Shown here in pieces: positions 6,608-14,149 of a DNA stretch of 15,631 nt. Numbering within the stretch: the stretch's first letter is position 1; each line of letters opens with the position of its first letter. The notes below the pieces were generated by a model. That model worked only from the letters and a program-made list of their open reading frames with translations. It did not search any database and had not been told where the DNA came from. The translations under genes were made by a program, and so were the position numbers. Source of the stretch: an uncultured Acetatifactor sp. (GTDB lineage: Bacteria > Bacillota > Clostridia > Lachnospirales > Lachnospiraceae); NCBI GenBank assembly GCA_910586515.1, contig CAJUGL010000071.1:1-15631 (forward strand), in the 5' to 3' direction.

Positions 6608-6638
6608 AACCGTTCAGTGTCCTGGCTGAACTGTTGCC
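6608..6638. repeat. GTTCAG-type hairpin repeat
   Basis: GTTCAG (6612-6617), loop TGTCCTGG and CTGAAC (6626-6631) form a perfect 6-bp stem. AAC/GTT extends it beyond a single mismatch, giving about 10 bp. The arms and loop match the reverse complement of the hairpin at 15424-15455, and TGTTGCC follows where the intact copy has TGTTAC. It lies 24 nt after the helicase stop codon, but without a T-run, so it is not an obvious terminator. Confidence 0.6.
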
Positions 6639-6714
6639 AGAAAACGGGCTGCGTCTCTGTTGCTGTGGACGGAGTGAACAACAGCGTCAACTGCAGCGTG
6701 TAACGGGTTCAACT

Positions 6715-6753
6715 ACACAATTGATAGGCAAATGTGTGTATTCTTAGTATAAT
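6715..6753 (+). promoter_or_regulatory. Predicted promoter region of the XRE regulator
   Basis: A consensus -10 box TATAAT lies at 6748-6753. No good -35 is present at 17 nt; TTGATA (6721-6726) is 21 nt away, which would suit an activated or weak promoter. ACACA (6715-6719) and TGTGT (6733-6737) form a short inverted repeat across the -35 region, a candidate operator. Confidence 0.4.
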
Positions 6754-6813
6754 GGTTATCACATCGATGAAGTCATCAGGAGAGCTTTTCTGAATATGCA
6801 CAGGAGGATTTCA

Positions 6814-7578
6814 ATGGAAAACAAAATCGGATTACAGATTGCAAAACTAAGAAAAGAACAGGAAATTACTCAGACAGCCCTGGCGGAATATCTGGCTGTC
6901 TCCCCCCAGGCTGTCTCCCGCTGGGAAAACGGCGTCAGTGTGCCGGATATCTGCCTGCTTCCTCAGATTGCTGCTTTTTTCAACGTCAGCATCGACGAGC
7001 TTTTCGGGGTATCGGATTATGACAAGATACTGTTTCTGGTGAAAAAATATTCTTCAGACCGCAATGAACTGAATTACCGGGAGGCAATGCGCTATCTGGA
7101 CAGAGAATTGAAGGAGGATGACGGCAACCTGCAGCTTCTTGGTTGGAAACTGCATATGCTTCTGCAGAGAAGCAGAGATTACCACGAGAAGGCGCTGAAG
7201 CTCTGCGAGACCCTGATTCCCATGGCCAGGGGAGAGGACGAGCGGCTGTATGCGGTATTTACCATGCAGCGGCTGCAGTTTCTGGCGGAGGAACGCAGGG
7301 ATGAACAAATCCTGGGAGAATGTCTTGAACGGTATCTTTCTGAGAAAAATGTGCTTCATCTGCAGTTTTATTTTGAGGCGCTGCTTCTGACCGGAAAGAC
7401 AGGAGAGCTTCTGGCATTTATCGGGAAAGATGATTTTGCGGCGAAACTGATTGCCGAACCGGATAGGAAGGCCCGGGCAATTTATGAACAGGCCTATAGA
7501 GCCTGCAGCGATCTGAATGACAGAGAAGGAGCGGAAAAATACCGTAGCCTGATGGAGCGTTTTGCCGAAACAGAATAG
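6814..7578 (+). CDS. XRE-family transcriptional regulator with a helical C-terminal domain
   Basis: This 254-residue cytosolic protein carries an N-terminal Cro/CI-type helix-turn-helix at about residues 5-60 (IGLQIAKLRKEQEITQTALA, then VSPQAVSRWENGVSVPDI, ending in FFNVSIDELFGV). The remaining 190 residues are predicted largely alpha-helical, with pairs of helices reminiscent of TPR-like repeats (for example 84-110, 115-140 and 160-190). No catalytic motif is visible. Similar proteins are common in Lachnospiraceae with unknown ligands. I chose ATG 6814 because AGGAGG (6802-6807) precedes it by 6 nt; an in-frame ATG at 6796 would place that site inside the gene. It is probably a single-gene unit with its own promoter. 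The sigma-factor gene follows after a 119-nt gap. Confidence 0.85.
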   Translation: MENKIGLQIAKLRKEQEITQTALAEYLAVSPQAVSRWENGVSVPDICLLPQIAAFFNVSIDELFGVSDYDKILFLVKKYSSDRNELNYREAMRYLDRELKEDDGNLQLLGWKLHMLLQRSRDYHEKALKLCETLIPMARGEDERLYAVFTMQRLQFLAEERRDEQILGECLERYLSEKNVLHLQFYFEALLLTGKTGELLAFIGKDDFAAKLIAEPDRKARAIYEQAYRACSDLNDREGAEKYRSLMERFAETE

Positions 7579-7660
7579 GGGCTCCCGCATCATCTGCAGA
7601 CCGCCTAAACTTTCGTGATTTAACCTATCCGAATTCTGTTTTAGAGCACTTATAAGGTGT

Positions 7661-7670
7661 AATCGCGATT
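7661..7670. promoter_or_regulatory. 10-bp palindrome upstream of the sigma-factor gene
   Basis: AATCGCGATT is a perfect palindrome 27 nt before the sigma-factor start codon and 14 nt before its ribosome binding site. It could be a binding site for a dimeric regulator in the promoter or leader. No promoter hexamers nearby are convincing, so the role is speculative. Confidence 0.2.
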
Positions 7671-7697
7671 GCTGTATTTTTCAAGGAGGAAATGTAT

Positions 7698-9302
7698 ATG
7701 GACGGACAGGAGATCATTCCCTTTATCGAACCGATTTTTCGTTTCTGTCATCACAGGCTGAACAACTGGCATGATGCGGAAGACCTGGCGGGAGAGATTC
7801 TGCTGCATATTTTAGGAGGTATGCAGAAATATCGAATTGAATCTTTGGAGGCCTGGGTATGGCGGATTGCGCACAACCGCTATGCGCGTTTTATTGACGC
7901 GGGGAACAGGAGCCTGGAGATTTTTTCAGGAGAGGAATTTTTAGAAACAGAATATGACTATTGTCGGATTGATGAAGAAGAGGTGGAAGAAGAATATGAA
8001 CCGGTATTTCAGTGCCTCCATACGCTTTCCTCTGAGTACAGGAATATTTTCGTGGATTATTACATCGGTGAGATGCCGGTAAAGCAGTTGGCGCGAAAGT
8101 ATTCTCTGACTGAAGCTACAGTGAAATGGCGCCTGAATGTGGGGCGCAGCAGAATTCGGGAAAGGATAGGGATAAAGAATATGGATAAGATATATCAGAG
8201 GATCAACTGGAATACGTATGGGTGCAACGGGTCAATGAATTCCCACCAATATCTTCACAGCCAGATCGCAAGAGCCATCTGCAAGGCAGCATATGAGAAG
8301 CCGCTGACTGTGGAGGAGATCAGCATGTGCACAGGAATTCCTACGATTTACATTGAGGACGAACTTCCGCATCTGGAATACGGAGATGCAGTGAGGAGAA
8401 ACGGGAACAAATACGCTACGGATTTTATTGTTTTTCGGCTGCAGGACAGAGCGAAGACGGAGGATATCCTGGAGTCCATGGTGAAAAAGATTGGGGATTA
8501 CTGTGAGAAAACCATCTGGGACGGGAAAAAAGACTACAGGCAGATAGGATTTTATGGCAGCGGGTTCGGGATGGAGAGGCTGGGCTATATTTTGGTACCC
8601 TATCTGCTCCGGCAAAAACTGGAAAGTCTGAAAAAAAATCGGCTGCATCTGGAAAACGGCAATTTCCCGCCCAGAAAGGACGGCGGACACGGGTGGTTTG
8701 TGGTGTCGGAGACTCAGGATGAGCGTGAAATCGTAAGCGGACTCACTACAGGATGTAATGTCAACGGAACTCCAAGGGGCCATATGTATCTGTACTGGGT
8801 AAATAAGTATCACAACAGGGATGTCTATAACAACGGAGGGACCATGTGGCTTGGGGACAATGAGATTCCGGGGAAATGCCGGGAGGGAGTTGTGCCAGAG
8901 GGACTGCTGGAGGAGGCGGATCTGGCAAAACTGCTGCGGAACAATCTGGTTCGGAAAGACGGGAATTTGTATCTGTTGAATTTTCCCTGTTTTACCGAAG
9001 CACAATTTGCGGACTTTTGTGCCATGTATAAGGAGGAGAATGCCGATATCGACGGGATTCTGTGCCAATGGCTGCTATCCGTGCGCAGGAGCTTTGAAGC
9101 ATTTGTGCCCAGGCGGCTCCATGAACAGATCAATCAGTGGATTTCCGTTTATTGCGGTGAACTGGTGGGGCAGGTGATTGAAGAATTGATTTGCAGGGGG
9201 AGGCTGGAGAAACCGGAAAGTGCCGGGACGGAGCCGATGAATCTGGAGAAGCCGTTGGTAAACGGAGTATTTTACCGAAGCGGGGATTTTGTCATGGTAT
9301 AA
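7698..9302 (+). CDS. ECF-like sigma-70 factor fused to a winged-helix and large C-terminal domain
   Basis: The 534-residue protein begins with an ECF-type sigma factor: region 2 at about residues 6-68 (FCHHRLNNWHDAEDLAGEILLHI, EAWVWRIAHNRYARFID) and region 4 at about 104-160 (LSSEYRNIFVDYYIGEMPVKQLARKY, TEATVKWRLNVGRSRIRERI). A joining stretch at 85-103 is acidic. From about 183 to 246 there is a probable winged-helix segment (KPLTVEEISMCTGIPTIYIE, then LEYGDAVRRNGNKYATDFIVF). Residues 250-534 form a large domain with no motif I recognise, rich in aromatic and cysteine residues. Typical ECF factors have 160-200 residues, so the extension is about 350 residues. No anti-sigma gene lies alongside, so the extension may do the sensing. 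AGGAGG at 7684-7689 favours ATG 7698 (8-nt gap) over ATG 7692 (2 nt). The sigma part is certain; the rest is inference. Confidence 0.88.
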   Translation: MDGQEIIPFIEPIFRFCHHRLNNWHDAEDLAGEILLHILGGMQKYRIESLEAWVWRIAHNRYARFIDAGNRSLEIFSGEEFLETEYDYCRIDEEEVEEEYEPVFQCLHTLSSEYRNIFVDYYIGEMPVKQLARKYSLTEATVKWRLNVGRSRIRERIGIKNMDKIYQRINWNTYGCNGSMNSHQYLHSQIARAICKAAYEKPLTVEEISMCTGIPTIYIEDELPHLEYGDAVRRNGNKYATDFIVFRLQDRAKTEDILESMVKKIGDYCEKTIWDGKKDYRQIGFYGSGFGMERLGYILVPYLLRQKLESLKKNRLHLENGNFPPRKDGGHGWFVVSETQDEREIVSGLTTGCNVNGTPRGHMYLYWVNKYHNRDVYNNGGTMWLGDNEIPGKCREGVVPEGLLEEADLAKLLRNNLVRKDGNLYLLNFPCFTEAQFADFCAMYKEENADIDGILCQWLLSVRRSFEAFVPRRLHEQINQWISVYCGELVGQVIEELICRGRLEKPESAGTEPMNLEKPLVNGVFYRSGDFVMV

Positions 9303-9336
9303 GAATACAGTTTAACAGGATTTGTCTTGGAGCAGT

Positions 9337-9375
9337 CGGGAGTCAGGGAACGAAAGTTTCCTGACTCCCGGCTTT
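9337..9375 (+). terminator. Rho-independent terminator after the sigma-factor gene
   Basis: Arms 9337-9350 (CGGGAGTCAGGGAA) and 9357-9370 (TTTCCTGACTCCCG) pair over 14 bp with one G-U pair around a CGAAAG loop, followed by GCTTTT. It lies 34 nt past the stop codon. The AGTCAGG/CCTGACT core resembles the AraC-side terminator at 990-1021. Confidence 0.75.
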
Positions 9376-9489
9376 TATACGCAGGCCTGCGGGTAAAGCG
9401 CGGCTCCTCGCACCTGGAAGTTTGCCGAAACGGGTGCACAGGCCGCGGGGTGGGCAGGGATAAACTCTCCCGGTTTGGGGAAATAAACT
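9374..9489 (+). repeat. Dispersed structured element, copy 2 (paired with 836-950)
   Basis: This copy aligns with 836-950 from the TTTTAT boundary to TAAACT. Conserved blocks include ACGCAGGCC, TAAAGCGCGGCT, TCGCACCTGGAAGTTTGCCG and GGCAGGGATAAA. The three stems of copy 1 are present in weaker form; for example GGGA/TCCC replaces the 9-bp third stem. It again directly follows a gene's terminator. It ends where the patatin-like gene's promoter begins. With the leader to 9664 this makes a 362-nt gene-free stretch. Confidence 0.6.
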
Positions 9490-9516
9490 TGTATTGAGCG
9501 GAAAATGTGGTAAAAT
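9489..9516 (+). promoter_or_regulatory. Predicted promoter for the patatin-like gene
   Basis: TTGTAT (9489-9494) and TAAAAT (9511-9516) are spaced by 16 nt. The leader to the start codon is about 140 nt. It contains an 18-codon open frame from ATG 9561 to TAA 9614 with only a poor ribosome binding site, which I do not call. Confidence 0.5.
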
Positions 9517-9664
9517 AAGAAGGATCAGACAGTCGGAGCGGGGGAAGGAAGCGCGGATAAATGTTCATGTCGAACAAAGGCGGCATAAGTGTCAGGAAGA
9601 ACCATGGCGCGTAAGATAGTATATATGGGCAGTTCCTGGCGCGGGACGGAAAGGTGGGATTGAT

Positions 9665-10519
9665 ATGTATCAGGCAGGCCTGATCTTGGAAGGCGGCGGA
9701 ATGAAGGGGGTTTATACGGCAGGCGTAATTGACTTTTTCCTGGATAAGGGGATAGAATTTTCCAGCGTATACGGGGTCTCGGCGGGGGCGTGCAGCATGG
9801 CCAGCTACCTGTCGAAACAGCGCGGACGTGCTAGGGCAGTCTGTGTGGACTATGTGGGAGACAGAAGGTACTGCAGTCTGGAAAGCCTGCTGACCACAGG
9901 AGATTTGTTTAATGTGGAGATGAATTATCATCTGGTTCCGGAGAAGCTGAATCCCTTTGATCACCAGACTTTTGAAAAGTATGAGGGCAAGGCTTACAGT
10001 ATAGCCACGGACATCGTAAGCGGCAGGCCGGTCTATTTCCGCGTGCGGAATATGAAAACAGATATTACGAAAATCAGGGCATCCGCCTCACTGCCGCTTG
10101 TCTCGCGGAACGTGAAGATCGGCGGAGGACTGTATCTGGACGGGGGCTTGAGTGATTCTCTTCCCATACAAAAATCCGTAATGGACGGAAATCGAAAAAA
10201 CGTGGTGGTGATGACCAAGGAAACGGGATACGTGAAAAGACGCACCAAACGGATGATGCTGTTATTGGCCAGGCTGAGATATTGGCGATATCCTAAAGTG
10301 ACAGAACTGATGGCGCGGCGTTACAGGCATTATAACGAACAGGCGGCATACATCGAGAGGCTGCGAAGGAGCGGGAAGGCATTTGTGATCCGTCCGAAGA
10401 AGTCCTACGGTGTAGGCAGGGTGGAGCAGGATAAGGAGAAGCTGAACAGGCTGTACAGGCAGGGATATCAGGATGCGGTAGATTCTTATGGGAAGCTGAT
10501 GGAATTTCTGGAGAGATAA
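9665..10519 (+). CDS. Patatin-like phospholipase family protein
   Basis: This 284-residue protein is a patatin-type serine hydrolase, expected to release fatty acids from lipids using a Ser-Asp dyad. All landmarks are present: the oxyanion-hole loop GGGMKG (residues 10-15), the nucleophile elbow GVSAG (37-41, Ser39) and the catalytic aspartate in DGG (159-161, Asp159). RYCSLESLLTTGDLFNVEM (68-86) is typical of the bacterial YjjU-like subgroup. There is no signal peptide or membrane segment, so it is probably cytosolic or membrane-peripheral. The basic C-terminal half (around 184-240) may aid lipid binding. The substrate is unknown. AAGGTGGGA precedes ATG 9665 as a moderate ribosome binding site. 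It is a single gene, convergent with aat 64 nt away. Confidence 0.9.
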   Translation: MYQAGLILEGGGMKGVYTAGVIDFFLDKGIEFSSVYGVSAGACSMASYLSKQRGRARAVCVDYVGDRRYCSLESLLTTGDLFNVEMNYHLVPEKLNPFDHQTFEKYEGKAYSIATDIVSGRPVYFRVRNMKTDITKIRASASLPLVSRNVKIGGGLYLDGGLSDSLPIQKSVMDGNRKNVVVMTKETGYVKRRTKRMMLLLARLRYWRYPKVTELMARRYRHYNEQAAYIERLRRSGKAFVIRPKKSYGVGRVEQDKEKLNRLYRQGYQDAVDSYGKLMEFLER

Positions 10520-10583
10520 AGGGAAATGGATTTTCAGTCTGCAGACAAAAGGCGCGGCGGGTCAGACAGTCCCTGACGGGGAG
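10520..10583. other. Convergent intergenic gap with small hairpins
   Basis: The gap between the patatin-like gene and aat contains the palindrome GTCTGCAGAC (10537-10546) and a stem GTCAG/CTGAC (10561-10565 and 10573-10577) with loop ACAGTCC. The latter resembles the GTTCAG-type hairpin family in arms and loop, making it a possible fifth copy. No classical terminator with a T-run is clear in either direction. Confidence 0.35.
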
Positions 10584-11243
10584 TCATGAACCCCGGCAGG
10601 TACCCTCAGACAGCATACGGTCATATTGTTCCCAGGGGATAAAACGGCCGCCCATGCTTTCCAGGTGCGGGGTATGAAACTGACAGTCGATAAAAAGAAA
10701 CTGATTTTTCGACAATAATTGAGCGAGGGCAATCAGGGCGGCTTTGGAGCCGTTCTCCCGCTCGGAAAACATGCTTTCTCCGAAAAAGCATCTGCCGATG
10801 CATACGCCGTATAGCCCTCCGGCCAGATTTCCGTCTTCGAAGGTTTCCAGGCTGAGGGCGTATCCGTTTTGGTGGAGGCGGAGATAGGCGGCTTCCATCT
10901 CGTCGCTGATCCAGGTTCCCTCGGCAAATTCCCGTTTTACCCGGCAGCGGTGCATGGTGTCTGCAAAGTCCCGGTTCAGGATAGTTTTCAGTTCATGTTT
11001 TTTCGCATATTTCTGCATGGAGCGGGAGAGGTGAATCTCCTGAGGGAAGATGACGAACCGTTCTCTGGGGCACCACCACAGAATTTCGTCGCCCGGTTCA
11101 AACCAGGGGAAGATTCCGTGGGTGTAGGCAAGGAGAAGGCGTTCCATGCTTAAATCGCCGCCTGCCGCCAGCAGACCGTCCCGGCGGGCCAGGGCGGGAT
11201 GAGGGAAGGAAATTTGATTTTTATCAAGGAAATAAACGGGCAT
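10584..11243 (-). CDS. aat: Leucyl/phenylalanyl-tRNA--protein transferase
   Basis: Aat transfers Leu or Phe from aminoacyl-tRNA to proteins with N-terminal Lys or Arg, turning them into N-degrons for ClpS/ClpAP. The 219-residue length is normal. Family motifs run in order: FPHP (13-16), GLLAAGGDLS (23-32), YTHGIFPWF (40-48), WWCPR (56-60), EGTWI (108-112), FFGESMFS (153-160, with catalytic Glu156) and FIDCQFHTPHLESMGG (184-199, with Gln188). Where most Aat proteins have G-x-A-H-S-V-E, this one reads GYALSLE (127-133), losing the histidine. ATG 11243 is preceded by AAAGGA with about 8-9 nt spacing; the frame extends to 11288, but without support. It follows clpA after 56 nt and so likely belongs to the clpS-clpA-aat operon. 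Confidence 0.93.
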   Translation of the reverse strand: MPVYFLDKNQISFPHPALARRDGLLAAGGDLSMERLLLAYTHGIFPWFEPGDEILWWCPRERFVIFPQEIHLSRSMQKYAKKHELKTILNRDFADTMHRCRVKREFAEGTWISDEMEAAYLRLHQNGYALSLETFEDGNLAGGLYGVCIGRCFFGESMFSERENGSKAALIALAQLLSKNQFLFIDCQFHTPHLESMGGRFIPWEQYDRMLSEGTCRGS

Positions 11244-11299
11244 GGGGAGTCCTTTCCGGCGGGAAGCGAATCCGGCCTGGGATAACAAATTGGAGGCGG

Positions 11300-13699
11300 T
11301 TATGACTGTGCCCCGGCGGTAGGGCTGTTTTCAGCCGATTCGGGCGTAAGGAGCAGGCGGAAGGCGTTCTCCGCGGCGGTCAGCCTGCAGTCTCCGCCGT
11401 CTTTCAGCGCGCCGAAGAGCATCTCGTCCACCAGAAGGGGTTTGATTTCGCTCTGGATCACCCGTTCGATTTCCCGGGCGCCGAATTCCACGCTGATGCC
11501 TTTTTTCCGCAGCAGTTTTCTCGCCTGGACATCCGCGGTAAGAGTGACGTTTTTCCGCACAAGCATATTCTGCAGTTCGCCCAGTTTCTTGTCCGTGATC
11601 TGTTCCGCCATTTTCTCATCCATGTTTCTGAAGACTACGATACGGTTCAGCCTGTTGCGGAATTCCGGTTGGAAGATGCGTTTTACTTCCTCCAGAATGA
11701 TTTCCGCGCCTGTGTCCTGTCCCTGGAAGCCTATGCCGTGTTTTCCCATGCGGCTTGCACCGGCATTGGATGTCATAATGAGAATGATGTTGCGGAAATC
11801 CGCTTTTCGGCCCTGGTTGTCCGTGAGGGTGGCATAATCCATGACCTGGAGAAGGATATTGTAAATGTCCGGGTGGGCTTTTTCGATCTCGTCCAGAAGA
11901 AGAACTCCGTGGGGATGTCTGCGGATTTCCTCGGTCAGGAGACCGCCTTCCTCATAGCCCACATAGCCTGCGGGCGCGCCGATGAGCTTGGCTACGGCGT
12001 GCTTTTCCTCGTATTCGCTCATGTCGAAGCGGATGAGCCGGATGCCCAGTTCCTCCGCCAGGCTTTTGGCGATCTCGGTTTTGCCTACTCCGGTGGGGCC
12101 CACGAACAGCAGACTGGCCAGGGGCTTTCCCTCCTCCAGAAGGCCTGCCCTGGAAAATTTCACTGCGTTCACCACCTGGGCCAGCGCCTCGTTCTGGCCG
12201 TAGACCCGGCTTTGGAGGCGGCTTTCCAGAGAGGCCAGGGTCTCCGTTTCATCCCTTTCCATCGTCTGCTTTGGAATATGACAGGTTTTAGACAAAATTT
12301 CGTCAATCAGATTTTTGTCCACAGTCTGGGGGGACTGCCCGCAGGGATGCATCCGGCGGAAAGCTCCGGCTTCGTCGATGAGATCAATGGCCTTGTCGGG
12401 CAGAAAACGTTCGTTTATATATTTTGCGCTCATTTCCGCCGCATACTGCAGCACGCCCTCGTCATAAGTGATGCCGTGGAAGTTTTCGTAGGTCTCCCTG
12501 AGGCCTTCCAGAATCCGGACTGTATCCGGAATGTCCGGCTCTTTGATGTCAATATTCTGGAATCGGCGCACCAGGCTTTTGCTTTTTTCAAAATGCTTCT
12601 TGTATTCTTCGTAGGTGGTGGCGCCGATGAAGCGCACATGTCCGGCTGCCAGATAGGGCTTCAGCATATTGGAGATGTCGAAGGAGCCGCCGTTTACTGC
12701 TCCTGCGCCTATGATATTGTGGATTTCGTCAATGTAGACGATGGGTTTTTCCTCCCGGCAGAGACTGTCCATGACCTTCTTGAATCGTCTCTCAAAGTCG
12801 CCCCGGTACTGGGTGCCCGCAAGGAGGCTGCCCAGGTCCAGGGAGAAGATTTTGGCGCCGGAGAGGGGTTCCGGAACCCGGTTTTCCTCCAGAAGTCTGG
12901 CCAGGCCGAGAGTGACGGCGGTTTTGCCCACCCCCGGTTCTCCCAGGTGGAGGGGATTGTTTTTTTCTCTGCGGCAGAGGATCTGCATGGTGCGCTCCAG
13001 TTCCTCCTGTCTGCCGATGAGGGGATTTGTCCCTTCCAGGCTGTGGTTCAGGCAGGCGGCGTACTGCTGCCGGAAGCTGTCTTCCGTATCCTCATCCTCT
13101 TCGTCAGGCAGGTTGTCCCGCTCCCAGTCCTCCGGCTCTTCCAGGAGATTTTCCTCTGTCTTGGGAGTAGCTGTTCCGGGTATATTTTCACCGGATTCGG
13201 CTTTCTTTTTTTCGCTTTTATGCCTGCGTATGGAGGAAATCTCTTCGTAAAGAATCGTCAGTTCCTGCAGAAGGGCGGCATGTTCCACTCCCTGGGACTG
13301 CATAAAATATACCGCATAGCTCTCCGGCAGGGCATACAGCGCGTGGATGAGGTGGGACAATTCCACGATGGATTTTTCGCTGTTCTGGGCGGATTCCAGG
13401 GCATAGGACATCATCAGTTCCATGCTGTAGGAAAATGTTGGGGTATGGGCAGACGTCTCTTCACCGGTAGTTTCCACTGCCTCCTCCTCAGTTTGTTCCA
13501 TATTTTCTTCCAGCCAGGTCTTCAGCTGACAGTCCAGCTTTCTGACATTTCCGTCACAATTTCGGAAAGCTTTGGCAAACACGGGATTCCCGCAGATGAC
13601 ATACAGGGTCAGTTCCGGGGTCACATATTCAAAACGCGCATCCTGCGCCATTTTTACGGTCTTTTGAATGATTTCCGCTACTTCAGGTGATACGTACAT
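11300..13699 (-). CDS. clpA: ATP-dependent Clp protease ATP-binding subunit ClpA
   Basis: This 799-residue AAA+ unfoldase delivers proteins to ClpP in the cytosol. The N-domain spans about residues 1-155 and is less conserved. An acidic linker with many Glu/Asp (about 160-212) follows. The first AAA+ ring has Walker A GEPGVGKT (253-260) and Walker B YIDEIH (322-327). The second has Walker A GPTGVGKT (534-541), Walker B LLLDE (600-604) and arginine-finger region FRNRLNR (680-686). GIGFQG (655-660) matches the ClpP-docking loop. There is no ClpC/ClpB middle coiled coil, which supports ClpA. The start follows the clpS stop by one base, and its ribosome binding site GGAGG lies inside the end of clpS, suggesting coupled translation. 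Together with clpS and aat it points to N-degron turnover. Confidence 0.95.
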   Translation of the reverse strand: MYVSPEVAEIIQKTVKMAQDARFEYVTPELTLYVICGNPVFAKAFRNCDGNVRKLDCQLKTWLEENMEQTEEEAVETTGEETSAHTPTFSYSMELMMSYALESAQNSEKSIVELSHLIHALYALPESYAVYFMQSQGVEHAALLQELTILYEEISSIRRHKSEKKKAESGENIPGTATPKTEENLLEEPEDWERDNLPDEEDEDTEDSFRQQYAACLNHSLEGTNPLIGRQEELERTMQILCRREKNNPLHLGEPGVGKTAVTLGLARLLEENRVPEPLSGAKIFSLDLGSLLAGTQYRGDFERRFKKVMDSLCREEKPIVYIDEIHNIIGAGAVNGGSFDISNMLKPYLAAGHVRFIGATTYEEYKKHFEKSKSLVRRFQNIDIKEPDIPDTVRILEGLRETYENFHGITYDEGVLQYAAEMSAKYINERFLPDKAIDLIDEAGAFRRMHPCGQSPQTVDKNLIDEILSKTCHIPKQTMERDETETLASLESRLQSRVYGQNEALAQVVNAVKFSRAGLLEEGKPLASLLFVGPTGVGKTEIAKSLAEELGIRLIRFDMSEYEEKHAVAKLIGAPAGYVGYEEGGLLTEEIRRHPHGVLLLDEIEKAHPDIYNILLQVMDYATLTDNQGRKADFRNIILIMTSNAGASRMGKHGIGFQGQDTGAEIILEEVKRIFQPEFRNRLNRIVVFRNMDEKMAEQITDKKLGELQNMLVRKNVTLTADVQARKLLRKKGISVEFGAREIERVIQSEIKPLLVDEMLFGALKDGGDCRLTAAENAFRLLLTPESAENSPTAGAQS

Positions 13700-13700
13700 G

Positions 13701-14000
13701 CTATGCCTCCTCTACTGTCATACGGAAGGGAAAACCTTCCTGCCTGGCTCTTTCGGAAGCAGCCTGAACTTTTGTGACAGCAATGTCGTAATTGTATGCG
13801 CCCACGGAAGCCCGGCCGCTCTCATGTACGGTCATCATCAGCCGCTCCGCCTCCAGAAGATCTTTGCGGAAAATATCGATAAGGATTTCCACCACGAATT
13901 CCATGGGGGTAAAATCATCATTGTGCATGATTACTTTGTAATGTTTCGGTTCACGAATGTGGATTCTTGTCTTTTCTCTGGTTTCTCCCTGTACGGACAT
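13701..14000 (-). CDS. clpS: ClpS adaptor protein
   Basis: This 99-residue adaptor binds proteins with N-terminal Leu, Phe, Tyr or Trp and hands them to ClpA. The flexible N-terminus (1-17) is followed by the ClpS core: YKVIMHNDDFTPMEFVVEIL (21-40) contains the HNDD and TPMEFV elements that form the N-degron pocket, and MMTVHESGRASVGAY (55-69) carries the conserved His59. The C-terminus EGFPFRMTVEEA is typical. AGGAG lies about 9 nt before ATG 14000. It is the first gene of the clpS-clpA-aat unit, driven by a promoter in the end of the upstream gene. ClpS is widespread in proteobacteria and actinobacteria but in Firmicutes is mainly found in Clostridia. Confidence 0.95.
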   Translation of the reverse strand: MSVQGETREKTRIHIREPKHYKVIMHNDDFTPMEFVVEILIDIFRKDLLEAERLMMTVHESGRASVGAYNYDIAVTKVQAASERARQEGFPFRMTVEEA

Positions 14001-14120
14001 GATTGGCTCTCCTGGTCAGGCAGGTTTGCAGCCTGCTGTATTTTTTGGAAGTTTCTGCCTTCGGCGCGGTATGCCGCAGAGTTGAGCATACTCCGAAAAG
14101 CAGCTTCTGTTTCCTGCCTG

Positions 14121-14149
14121 ATTTTATCATGTTTGCACTGTTTTTTCAA
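14121..14149 (-). promoter_or_regulatory. clpS: Predicted promoter of the clpS-clpA-aat operon
   Basis: On the minus strand, TTGAAA (14149-14144) and TAAAAT (14126-14121) are spaced by exactly 17 nt. The -35 box overlaps the last bases of the upstream Rpn-like gene (stop at 14146). The leader is about 115 nt and includes a stem GCAGG/CCTGC near 14020-14040. I see no operator. Confidence 0.65.

Noticed and set aside
9561..9614. 17-residue upstream ORF before the patatin-like gene
   Set aside because: The ribosome binding site is poor and there is no associated structure; too weak to call.
11669..13690. 673-codon open frame antisense to clpA
   Set aside because: It has no homology signature, and a strong sense gene with all AAA+ motifs occupies the other strand. 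Long antisense frames are common opposite GC-biased genes.
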